From Thermoplasmatota archaeon (GTDB taxonomy: Archaea; Thermoplasmatota; Thermoplasmata; UBA10834), in contig JAJISI010000005.1 in the NCBI GenBank assembly GCA_022848805.1, positions 20,634 to 27,958 of the forward strand: 7,325 nucleotides of DNA, in the 5' to 3' direction. Both the position numbers and the translations under genes were made by a program. How positions within the stretch are numbered: position 1 is the first letter of the stretch; the number at the start of each line of letters is the position of its first letter. A model generated the notes under the pieces. It made no database searches and was not told the origin of the DNA. It saw only the letters and a program-made list of their open reading frames with translations. Shown here piece by piece: positions 1 through 5,452 of the stretch.

Positions 1-23
1 CACGCTTCGGTACCAAACAACGC

Positions 24-1043
24 TCATGTAGGGTGTTCTGGCTGCGGTTCGAGCTCCGGTTGAGGTGGCCCTAGCTCGTCGGGGGGCGGCGGATCGACGG
101 CGGGCTCATCGGGCGCTGCCACCACATCCGTCCTAGCGATGCCCTCCTCCCTCTCTATCTCGTACGCACTCTGCGCCGCCTCGCGCTTTCTCGCAATCTT
201 CTTCCGGATCTTGTAGGTGAGGACGACATCGATCGTTATGGGTACGACGACGATTACTGCGATCGATATCCACAAGTTGTGTACGCTGTTCTCGGGCGCC
301 TCGCTTCCTAGCGAGCCGGTGACCCACAGTTTCAGCAGTCCGAACCACGGGATCTCCCCCCTCGCCTTCCCCACGACCCAGTCGATGTCCACTGGGACGT
401 AAGTGCTGCGGTATGACTGGTCTACGCCCGAATTGTGGTCTCCTCTCGTTATGAACCCATCGGTCGGGTCTGAATCGACTCTTCGAAACTCGCCTAGGAT
501 GGAAGCGATGTCGATGCTCACGGAGGTGTTTCTGTAGCCGACGTTGTATATGGTGAGCGCGCTTGTAAGGTGATCCCAGGAATCGGAACCACTCGAGACA
601 GACCACTTGTCCTCCGGGGCGTCTCTCAACGCTTCGCACCGGTAGCTTCCGTCTTCGTTCGCTTCGAGAAGCACGATGGCGCGATGTATGATGGGTGTGG
701 AAATCTCCGACCCCATCTTCTTGTAGATGATTACGTCCCCGTAGTCGCCGTAGGTTCTATGACCGTCGACGACGCCCTCCATGTATGTCACGATGTCGTC
801 TGGAGTGTCGACGTCCTTCACGAGGACCATGTCGCCCGTGTCGATTACCCCGACGTAGCTGATGTTGTCCTCGCTGTGCATCATGCTGGCCGATTCGACG
901 ACGACGAGCGGCGGCCAAAGGCCCGTGTAGGCGTACATCGCCAAGAGAACGGAGGCGACGAACGCCATGGCGATGACCGCATCTCTTACGAACAGGATGC
1001 CTGTGCTGGGGCGTTTCCGTTTGACGACCGTGTCATCCCCCAT
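24..1043 (-). CDS. Signal peptidase I homologue (S26B, archaeal/ER type) with long Pro/Glu-rich C-terminal tail
   Basis: Membrane serine protease predicted to remove signal peptides from secreted proteins on the outer face of the cytoplasmic membrane. The product has 339 residues from the ATG at 1043. A membrane segment at about 20-42 is followed by the catalytic motif ESASMMH, with the likely nucleophile at Ser53. IIHRAI gives the likely catalytic His120, as in archaeal and ER enzymes that use His instead of the bacterial Lys. TRGDHNSGVDQ supplies candidate Asp202 and Asp208. A second membrane segment lies at about 256-278. A charged tail of about 60 residues follows, ending in a Pro/Glu-rich stretch. 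The usual Pro after the SM-x motif is His here, and about 80 residues separate His from the GD motif. The start was chosen because GGTGA lies 5 bases before the ATG. A GTG 12 bases upstream (1055) is an alternative, and could be leaderless given the TATA position. Family call is secure; exact substrates are unknown. Confidence 0.87.
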   Translation of the reverse strand: MGDDTVVKRKRPSTGILFVRDAVIAMAFVASVLLAMYAYTGLWPPLVVVESASMMHSEDNISYVGVIDTGDMVLVKDVDTPDDIVTYMEGVVDGHRTYGDYGDVIIYKKMGSEISTPIIHRAIVLLEANEDGSYRCEALRDAPEDKWSVSSGSDSWDHLTSALTIYNVGYRNTSVSIDIASILGEFRRVDSDPTDGFITRGDHNSGVDQSYRSTYVPVDIDWVVGKARGEIPWFGLLKLWVTGSLGSEAPENSVHNLWISIAVIVVVPITIDVVLTYKIRKKIARKREAAQSAYEIEREEGIARTDVVAAPDEPAVDPPPPDELGPPQPELEPQPEHPT

Positions 1044-1076
1044 GATGCTCACCACGACGCGTACAGGGAAGGAGCG

Positions 1077-1084
1077 ATATAAAA
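1077..1084 (-). promoter_or_regulatory. TATA box candidate for the signal peptidase gene
   Basis: On the minus strand this reads TTTTATAT, close to the archaeal TATA consensus. A transcript start about 25 bases downstream would fall near 1055, giving a leader of roughly 12 bases before the ATG at 1043, or a leaderless mRNA starting at the GTG at 1055. Position and sequence fit; no other support. Confidence 0.5.
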
Positions 1085-1211
1085 CTGATACGGTTTTGTC
1101 CCGATTGGCAGTGATCCGAACCCGCCATGCGATCCAACCCGGGAGTCTCCGTTTGAGAATGGAATAAGAACAAAGGGTTTCAAGAAACGGTCGGGATCTC
1201 CCTCACACGTT

Positions 1212-1448
1212 TCATGCGACACTGTTGCAGTCGGACGGACAGGTCTCATAGTCGTAGCTGTAGTTGTAGTCGTGGTTGTGGGGCATGTCTGTTCCCTCTC
1301 CAGACCAGTTCCACGCGTGCTGATGCGCCCACTCGTACAGGCACTCAAGTCCCAAGGCGTCCGCGGCGGGTTCCGAGGCTACCGCCGCTCCGGCCACTCC
1401 GACGAGTGCGACGATACCGACTACTGCGAGTATTACGATCGTCTTCAT
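1212..1448 (-). CDS. Small exported His/Tyr/Cys-rich protein, unknown function
   Basis: I do not recognise this family. The product has 78 residues from the ATG at 1448. That start is decided by a perfect GGAGGTGA (1457-1464) 8 bases upstream; the longer frame opens at a GTG inside that ribosome binding site. Residues 1-24 form a clear signal peptide: Lys2, a long hydrophobic run, then Ala-Val-Ala at 22-24 as a likely cleavage site. The predicted mature part of about 54 residues has three Cys (36, 70, 74; the last two as CPSDC), four His in two HxH pairs (42/44 and 57/59), two Trp at 46 and 48 in AWNWSG, and a Tyr/Asn/Asp-rich stretch just before CPSDC. This suggests a small extracytoplasmic protein, possibly metal-binding or disulfide-bonded, which is inference. 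The signal peptide could also remain as a membrane anchor. It lies between genes for a membrane regulator and a signal peptidase on the same strand. Confidence 0.72.
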   Translation of the reverse strand: MKTIVILAVVGIVALVGVAGAAVASEPAADALGLECLYEWAHQHAWNWSGEGTDMPHNHDYNYSYDYETCPSDCNSVA

Positions 1449-1456
1449 CTGTGTGT

Positions 1457-1464
1457 TCACCTCC
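1457..1464 (-). promoter_or_regulatory. Strong ribosome binding site deciding the start of the small exported protein
   Basis: The minus strand reads GGAGGTGA, a full match to the complement of the archaeal 16S 3' end, 8 bases before the ATG at 1448. It excludes the in-frame GTG at 1460 as the start, since that codon overlaps the site. A site this strong hints at high expression. Confidence 0.75.
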
Positions 1465-1530
1465 TCTCTTGCTGCGGGCAGCCCTAAGCTCTCACCCGTA
1501 GCTTCTATGGGTACTTGTTTGGTTGAAAGG

Positions 1531-1540
1531 GTATTTGTAA
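1531..1540 (-). promoter_or_regulatory. Weak TATA-like element before the small exported protein gene
   Basis: The minus strand reads TTACAAATAC, the most AT-rich candidate between 1465 and 1545. It would place the transcript start near 1510 and leave a leader of about 60 bases. The match to the TATA consensus is poor, so this is only the best candidate in view. Confidence 0.25.
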
Positions 1541-1546
1541 CTGTCC

Positions 1547-1593
1547 TGAAAAGTGCCTAGAACCTTCTCACCGCAGTGAAAAGTGAGTGAAAA
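1547..1593 (-). terminator. Candidate terminator after the regulator gene: 8-bp hairpin among T-runs, with a repeated CACTTTTCA
   Basis: Read on the minus strand, 17 bases past the regulator's TGA there is a TTTT run. Then CTTTTCAC and GTGAGAAG (1564-1583) pair over a TGCG loop, 8 bp with one G-U. Another TTTT run follows at 1549-1552. The nonamer CACTTTTCA occurs twice, at 1577-1585 and 1547-1555, exactly 30 bases apart. Multiple T-runs after a stop fit archaeal intrinsic termination. The repeated nonamer could instead be an operator for the small-protein gene downstream. Confidence 0.4.
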
Positions 1594-1609
1594 CCGACCA
1601 TCCGTGCCC

Positions 1610-2203
1610 TCATTCGGAGTCGAAGACGATGCGAACCTTGTTGGTCGATCCGTGCCTCTCCTTGGAGATGACGCCCTTCTCGACGAGCCGGTCCAAGACC
1701 CGGGATACCTTGGCGTTGGACATTTTTGCACGTTGCATGAGATCCTTCTGCAGGGCCTCCCCTCCCGAATCCAAGATGGTCCTGAACATCGTTCGCTCGT
1801 CCCCGGTGAGGAGCCGGAGGACGAGGTATGTCTCCCGCTTCTTCTCCTCGTCATCGGCCTCCCGCGGGGGCTGCTCCGAAACCGTCTTCTCTGCGACGGG
1901 TTTCGCATCCTGCAGGACCGCCGGCTCCTTCTCGTCCTTGGGCGGAGGGGGTGGCAGATGCGGTTTCATGGACGGCGGGAGCGGCTCGTATTCCTCCCGG
2001 AGGAATATGAACATGATCGCCACAGCGATGATGAACGACGACACCACGATCAACGCAAGATCTGACGAAGTGTAGACGTGCCTGTCCCCCATGCCCGGGG
2101 TGACCACGTCCTCATCGGATTCCTGCGAGAATATCGCATATCCGAGAAGCACGATCGCGGCTACTGCGAACGCCGCGGCTGCAATCTTCGTCCATTTTGC
2201 CAA
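1610..2203 (-). CDS. Membrane-anchored winged-helix transcriptional regulator
   Basis: Predicted regulator tethered to the cytoplasmic membrane, 197 residues from a TTG start. Two membrane helices (about 7-25 and 48-68) flank a short acidic outer loop (26-47). A Pro-rich, highly charged linker follows (73-120, including PHLPPPPPKDEKEP). A cytoplasmic winged-helix domain spans about 123-195: helix-turn-helix around EALQKDLMQRAKMSNAKVS, then DRLVEKGVI and a wing with the basic RHGSTNKVR. This architecture is typical of archaeal membrane-associated wHTH proteins (COG2512-like, MarR-related fold). The frame stays open another 42 codons upstream, but that part is Arg/Pro-rich, crosses the likely promoter and has no family character. 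TTG at 2203 follows GAGGGG by 6 bases and starts just before the first membrane helix. GTG or ATG starts near it are absent, so the exact start is moderately sure. The signal sensed and the target genes are unknown. Confidence 0.8.
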   Translation of the reverse strand: MAKWTKIAAAAFAVAAIVLLGYAIFSQESDEDVVTPGMGDRHVYTSSDLALIVVSSFIIAVAIMFIFLREEYEPLPPSMKPHLPPPPPKDEKEPAVLQDAKPVAEKTVSEQPPREADDEEKKRETYLVLRLLTGDERTMFRTILDSGGEALQKDLMQRAKMSNAKVSRVLDRLVEKGVISKERHGSTNKVRIVFDSE

Positions 2204-2235
2204 TATGACCCCTCTGGCAGGTCTCTCTGCTGCCC

Positions 2236-2244
2236 TGTATAAGA
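2236..2244 (-). promoter_or_regulatory. TATA-like element for the membrane-anchored regulator
   Basis: The minus strand reads TCTTATACA at 2236-2244. Transcription would start near 2215 and leave about 12 bases before the TTG at 2203. A second AT-rich patch, GATATACG (2254-2260), lies slightly further upstream and could serve instead. Either one argues against the longer reading frame. Confidence 0.35.
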
Positions 2245-2270
2245 CCCGGGTTCGTATATCTATCCTTCTG

Positions 2271-2292
2271 GGCGCCCGGGGGCCAGGTGGCC
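2271..2292. repeat. GC-rich palindromes in the divergent promoter region
   Basis: Two adjacent inverted repeats lie between the divergent regulator and deaminase genes. One is GGCGCCCGGGGGCC (2271-2284), symmetrical around CCCGGG with one mismatched pair. The other is GGCCA-GG-TGGCC (2281-2292). They could be operator sites, but in such GC-rich DNA they could also arise by chance. Confidence 0.3.
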
Positions 2293-2311
2293 GCCTCGCC
2301 GGAAGGCGCAA

Positions 2312-2320
2312 CTTAAAAAA
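2312..2320 (+). promoter_or_regulatory. TATA box candidate for the dCMP deaminase gene
   Basis: CTTAAAAAA is the only AT-rich run in an otherwise GC-rich stretch. It places the transcript start near 2341, about 17 bases before the ATG at 2358. The leader would then begin around the purine-rich GGAGGGGG (2339-2346), the likely ribosome binding site. Confidence 0.45.
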
Positions 2321-2357
2321 GGCCGGCATCGTTCACGCGGAGGGGGAGCAGGCCGAG

Positions 2358-2846
2358 ATGTCTCACCACGAGAACAAGAGGATTTCGAAGGACCGATACT
2401 TCATGAACATAGCCATCGAGGTATCGCGCAGGAGTACATGCACCCGGAGGCAGATCGGCGCGATACTCGTCAGCGACGTGGGGGCGATCAAGAGTACAGG
2501 ATATAACGGCAATCCTAGAGGCCTGCCCCACTGTGAGGAGGTCGGCTGCATCCGGGACAAGCTCCACATTCCCTCCGGCACTAGGCTCGAAACCTGCACC
2601 GCCGTCCACGCGGAGCAGAACGCTCTGATTCAGGCAGGCACCAACTCCCGTGGGTCCACCTTGTACTCGACGATTGTCCCGTGCCCGATATGCGCGCGCA
2701 TGATTCTGAACGCGCAGGTCGCACGGGTGGTGTACATCGGCGACTACGCCGATCTTGCGGGGCTCGAGCTTCTCAAACAAGCGGGGCTCGAGGTCGTCCG
2801 CATGGACCCCGAGGACTTCAAGGGCAAGCTGGAGCAACCGCAGTAG
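2358..2846 (+). CDS. dCMP deaminase (deoxycytidylate deaminase, ComEB-like)
   Basis: Cytosolic zinc enzyme converting dCMP to dUMP plus ammonia, supplying the substrate of thymidylate synthase. The product has 162 residues, usual for the family. The zinc and catalytic signature is complete: His84-Ala-Glu86 (CTAVHAEQNAL) and Cys109-x-x-Cys112 (VPCPICARM). The family-typical N-terminal part is present, with CTRRQIGAILVSD and STGYNGNPRGLPHCEEVGC. The extra Cys/His residues there (Cys28, His58, Cys59, Cys64) resemble the second metal site known in some dCMP deaminases. ATG at 2358 was chosen because the conserved domain begins right after it, GGAGGGGG lies 11 bases upstream, and a TATA-like run sits at a suitable distance. 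The frame stays open far upstream only because the region is GC-rich. The gene is probably monocistronic: a 274-base gap with its own promoter separates it from the ATP synthase. Confidence 0.93.
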   Translation: MSHHENKRISKDRYFMNIAIEVSRRSTCTRRQIGAILVSDVGAIKSTGYNGNPRGLPHCEEVGCIRDKLHIPSGTRLETCTAVHAEQNALIQAGTNSRGSTLYSTIVPCPICARMILNAQVARVVYIGDYADLAGLELLKQAGLEVVRMDPEDFKGKLEQPQ

Positions 2847-2860
2847 TGCGTGCGACTGAG

Positions 2861-3075
2861 ACTATATGATGCCTGCGAGTTAGCGCTGGTCAATCTCTCA
2901 GGCGACGGATGGTGGGTTGCCGCGGCCCAGGAAGCTCAGAATGCATAACTATGTCCATGGCCTGCCCGGGAGGAAACCCCGCCTCCGTCTCGTTGTGCGC
3001 GGTCGAGGAAGTACTCGGGCGCGTCAATCAGACGCCGAAGGGTCTCCCCATGCGCCCGCCCGTCCATGCTCGTAG
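2861..3075 (+). other. Hairpin-rich intergenic stretch; possible unrecognised RNA or long 3' region
   Basis: No gene is supported between the deaminase stop and the ATP synthase promoter. Potential stems on the plus strand are: 2871-2903 (GCCTG-c-GAG with CTC-t-CAGGC, loop of 15), 2969-2986 (GGAGG/CCTCC), 3004-3017 (CGAG/CTCG) and 3021-3035 (GCGTC-AATCA-GACGC). A TATA-like CTATATGA (2861-2868) could drive a short transcript starting near 2890. The piece GGGAGGAAACCCCGCC recalls the first conserved region of RNase P RNA, but the other conserved parts are absent and the space is too short. No tRNA, SRP RNA or C/D-box pattern was found. The first hairpin could simply end the deaminase mRNA. Confidence 0.25.
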
Positions 3076-3077
3076 TC

Positions 3078-3087
3078 TATTTATATG
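3078..3087 (+). promoter_or_regulatory. TATA box of the ATP synthase operon
   Basis: TATTTATATG is a strong match to the archaeal TATA box. The expected transcript start is near 3107, leaving about 14 bases before the GTG start of ahaH at 3121. An in-frame ATG (3085) lies inside this element, so it cannot be the translation start of an mRNA made from it. Confidence 0.6.
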
Positions 3088-3120
3088 CTGACGGCATCCG
3101 CAGATGGGGGCGCGTCATCC

Positions 3121-3447
3121 GTGGGCAAGGCCGACATCCTTAATCAGATTCGTGAAGCTGAGGTGAAGGTCGAGGTCACGCTTAAGGAGGCCGAGGACCG
3201 GAGGAAGCAGCTACAGGCCGAAGGAAAGCGCCTTGCTTTTCAGAGGGTCGAGGCGGTCGAGGCCGAACTCAAGAAGGAACTCGACTCGCGCATGTCTAGC
3301 GCGAAGACGCAGATTGAGACCCGGAAGAAGGCGGTCCTCGAGGAAGGAGAGAGACGCGCCGAGGCGCTCGTAACCAACGCCAGACGCAGCACCGTGAAGG
3401 TGAAGACCTTCGTTCTATCCGAGTTCGAGAGGGCCGCTGATGTTTAG
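3121..3447 (+). CDS. ahaH: A-type ATP synthase subunit H (peripheral stalk)
   Basis: Peripheral stalk subunit that pairs with subunit E in a long coiled coil, linking the catalytic head to membrane subunit I so that rotation does useful work. The product has 108 residues, normal for archaeal H. It is almost wholly charged helix from about residue 4 to 88, with the family-like start KADILNQIREAEVKVE and dense Lys/Glu/Arg spacing. No membrane segment is present. GTG at 3121 was chosen over the in-frame ATG at 3085, since the latter sits in the TATA box and would add a Ser/Gly/Ala-rich piece unlike the family. The leader is short, with only GGGGG (3106-3110) as a possible ribosome binding site. 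First gene of the operon; its last 8 bases overlap ahaI, suggesting translational coupling. Confidence 0.88.
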   Translation: MGKADILNQIREAEVKVEVTLKEAEDRRKQLQAEGKRLAFQRVEAVEAELKKELDSRMSSAKTQIETRKKAVLEEGERRAEALVTNARRSTVKVKTFVLSEFERAADV

Positions 3448-5452
3448 ACCCGAGCAGATGACTCGGGTGGTCGTCGTAGGTTCGATGGACAGCCTGGATG
3501 CGACCATCGAATGTCTGTTCGACCTTGGGGCGTTACATCTCATAGACTTCACCGAGGGGGAGGATTTCAACATCGGACAGCCGTTTCCGAGGGCGTCTCC
3601 AGCGTCCCAGAAACTCCTCAAGCTAAGGGCGATGATTCGGGCGCTCGAGATAGACAACCACAAACCGTCGCAGAAGATGTCGGTCGAAGAGATCGAGGAG
3701 ACGCTCGACCAGGCGCTCGTCACGATGGATCTGAACATCTCGGGGAAGGTCGAATCGAAGCAGAGAATCCACGCCCTCGTAAGGGAGAAGGAATCCGAGA
3801 TACGCGCGCTCGAGCCCTTCTCCTCATTCGGTCTCAGAGTGGAGGATTTCGTGGGGTACGAGAGCGTGTCGGTCCTTGCTGGGCTGTGCAAGGCTGACCC
3901 GGAGGCGTCACTCAAGGCAAAGATCGGTGAGTACGAGCTGTTCAAATCAAGCGCTGCGGGCGGGTTGGCGCTGGCCCTCTTCGTAAGAAAGGACCGCCAA
4001 CTGGATGCCGGTCGTATCCTTGGGGAACACGGCTTCCAGGAGATCAAGTTTCCAGAGATTACCGGCAGGATAGACAAGGTCGTGGACAAGAGCCGTGCCG
4101 ACGTGGTCGACCTGCAGAAAGATCTTGAGCGGATCGAGAGCGAGCTTGAGAGTTCGAGGAAGCGGTTTGCCGACCGAATCACTGCGTCCGAAGAACATCT
4201 GGCAATCGAGGTGATGAAGGCGGAGACGCCGCTGCGCATCGCCACGAGCCAGCACTCGTTTGTCATCGACGGATGGATGCCTACGGCCAAGGTGGAGGAG
4301 ATCCATTGCGAGCTAGAAGAGACGTGCAGCGGCCTTGCCTTCATCGAGACGACGCCCGCGGACCACGAAGACGAGCCCCCTGTCAAACTCAGGAACCCGT
4401 TTCCGGCTCGCCCGTTCGAGTTCTTCATAAGCCTGGTATCGACTCCGCGTTACAGGGAGCTCGACCCCACCCTCGTCCTGTTCGTCACCTTCCCACTCTT
4501 CTTCGGCTTCATGATTGGAGATATCGGGTTCGGCATAGGGCTGTTCCTGCTGGGACTGGTCATGAGGCTCAAGCTGAAGGAGTACCCTGACCTCAAGCGA
4601 CTCGGCACGATAATCCTAGCAGGAGGCTTAGTGGCGAGCGTCTTCGGCCTCTTCGTTTTCGCGGAGGCGTTCGGCGTCCCGTTTCATCCGCCGGAGGGCG
4701 CCCACGATGAGCACTCATGGGAGGTCGTCGCGAACATACCGATCCATCCTATGCTGGACAAGATGCACGACATCAAGGAGCTGCTTGCGATATCGATTCT
4801 CGCAGGATGGCTGCACCTCACGCTAGGGTTCGTCTTCGGGTTCATGAACCATATGAAACACAACATGAGGCACGCTCTTGCCAAGCTCGCATGGCTCCCG
4901 ATACTCTTCGGCATGTTCGCCGAGATGATGGTCATAGCTGGCAACGCAACGGCGACGAGCGAGATGATGAACGCCACGGTTCTCGCGCTCCTCCCCGACG
5001 TCACGATCGCCGTCGTTGGGACGACCGTGTCCATCCCCGCGGTCTTGCTCATCGTGGCTGGCGTCGTAGCATTGCCGTTCACGGAGGGCGCGCTCGCCCT
5101 CACAGAGGTGATCGGGTTGTTCACGAATCTGGTGTCGTACACGAGGTTGGCCGCACTCGCCGTCGGAAAAGGCGCGATGGCTTTGGCATTCAACACGATG
5201 CTGTTTCCTCTCATATTTGACAGCGGGAACATAGGCATCGCGATCGCGGGAGCGCTCGCACTCTTCGTGACGCAGATGTTCTTCGTGTTCTTCCTCGGCG
5301 CATTGTCCGCCGGGATCCAGGCAATCAGGCTAAATTATGTCGAGTTCTTCCTCAAGTTCTTCGAGGGCGGAGGAGTGGACTTCGAACCTTTGAAATACGA
5401 GCGGAGGCACTCGACAGGTAAGACAGCGGAAGAAGGTGGAATGAAATGCTAG
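3440..5452 (+). CDS. ahaI: A-type ATP synthase subunit I (a-subunit, membrane stator)
   Basis: Membrane stator subunit equivalent to the V-ATPase a subunit. It carries the ion half-channels beside the c ring and anchors the peripheral stalks. The product has 670 residues, usual for the family. The N-terminal cytoplasmic half (1 to about 340) has alpha/beta parts and coiled-coil stretches (about 55-125 and 215-260). The C-terminal half has about eight membrane helices (about 343-378, 387-408, 447-469, 481-501, 520-545, 555-585 and 597-625). The essential Arg that opposes the ring carboxylate is Arg569 in SYTRLAALAVGKGAMA. The second conserved channel Arg is Arg630 in QAIRLNYVEFFLKFFEGGG, followed by Glu635. 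ATG at 3440 has AGAGGG 6 bases upstream and overlaps ahaH by 8 bases; its own 3' end overlaps ahaK by 7. A large minus-strand frame inside it is a composition shadow. Confidence 0.96.
   Translation: MFRPEQMTRVVVVGSMDSLDATIECLFDLGALHLIDFTEGEDFNIGQPFPRASPASQKLLKLRAMIRALEIDNHKPSQKMSVEEIEETLDQALVTMDLNISGKVESKQRIHALVREKESEIRALEPFSSFGLRVEDFVGYESVSVLAGLCKADPEASLKAKIGEYELFKSSAAGGLALALFVRKDRQLDAGRILGEHGFQEIKFPEITGRIDKVVDKSRADVVDLQKDLERIESELESSRKRFADRITASEEHLAIEVMKAETPLRIATSQHSFVIDGWMPTAKVEEIHCELEETCSGLAFIETTPADHEDEPPVKLRNPFPARPFEFFISLVSTPRYRELDPTLVLFVTFPLFFGFMIGDIGFGIGLFLLGLVMRLKLKEYPDLKRLGTIILAGGLVASVFGLFVFAEAFGVPFHPPEGAHDEHSWEVVANIPIHPMLDKMHDIKELLAISILAGWLHLTLGFVFGFMNHMKHNMRHALAKLAWLPILFGMFAEMMVIAGNATATSEMMNATVLALLPDVTIAVVGTTVSIPAVLLIVAGVVALPFTEGALALTEVIGLFTNLVSYTRLAALAVGKGAMALAFNTMLFPLIFDSGNIGIAIAGALALFVTQMFFVFFLGALSAGIQAIRLNYVEFFLKFFEGGGVDFEPLKYERRHSTGKTAEEGGMKC

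Noticed and set aside
570..1082. 170-codon plus-strand frame opposite the signal peptidase
   Set aside because: The minus-strand gene has the catalytic motifs and membrane helices; this frame has an Asp/His/Val-rich translation typical of an antisense shadow.
1177..1188. Inverted repeat GTTTC-AA-GAAAC downstream of the small exported protein
   Set aside because: The 2-base centre cannot form a stable hairpin and no strong T-run follows; too weak to call a terminator or operator.
1583..2075. Plus-strand frames of about 160 codons opposite the membrane regulator
   Set aside because: The translations have no recognisable features, whereas the minus strand encodes two membrane helices and a winged helix.
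2204..2329. 42-residue upstream extension of the membrane regulator
   Set aside because: It is Arg/Pro-rich, crosses the divergent promoter region and would hide the first membrane helix behind a non-family segment; the TTG at 2203 is preferred.
2091..2357. 89-residue upstream extension of the dCMP deaminase
   Set aside because: It overlaps the regulator gene and the promoter; the deaminase domain begins right after the ATG at 2358, which has a ribosome binding site.
2960..2990. RNase P RNA, suggested by GGGAGGAAACCCCGCC
   Set aside because: The matching 3' conserved block is not found downstream, and the space between flanking features is too short for the whole RNA.
2909..3091. 60-codon plus-strand frame in the gap before ahaH
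   Set aside because: No ribosome binding site, no coherent protein character, and it runs into the operon TATA box.
3415..4428. 337-codon open frame on the minus strand opposite ahaI
   Set aside because: It lies wholly opposite a certain gene, is Ser/Arg-rich with no family character, and reflects GC-rich codon use in ahaI.
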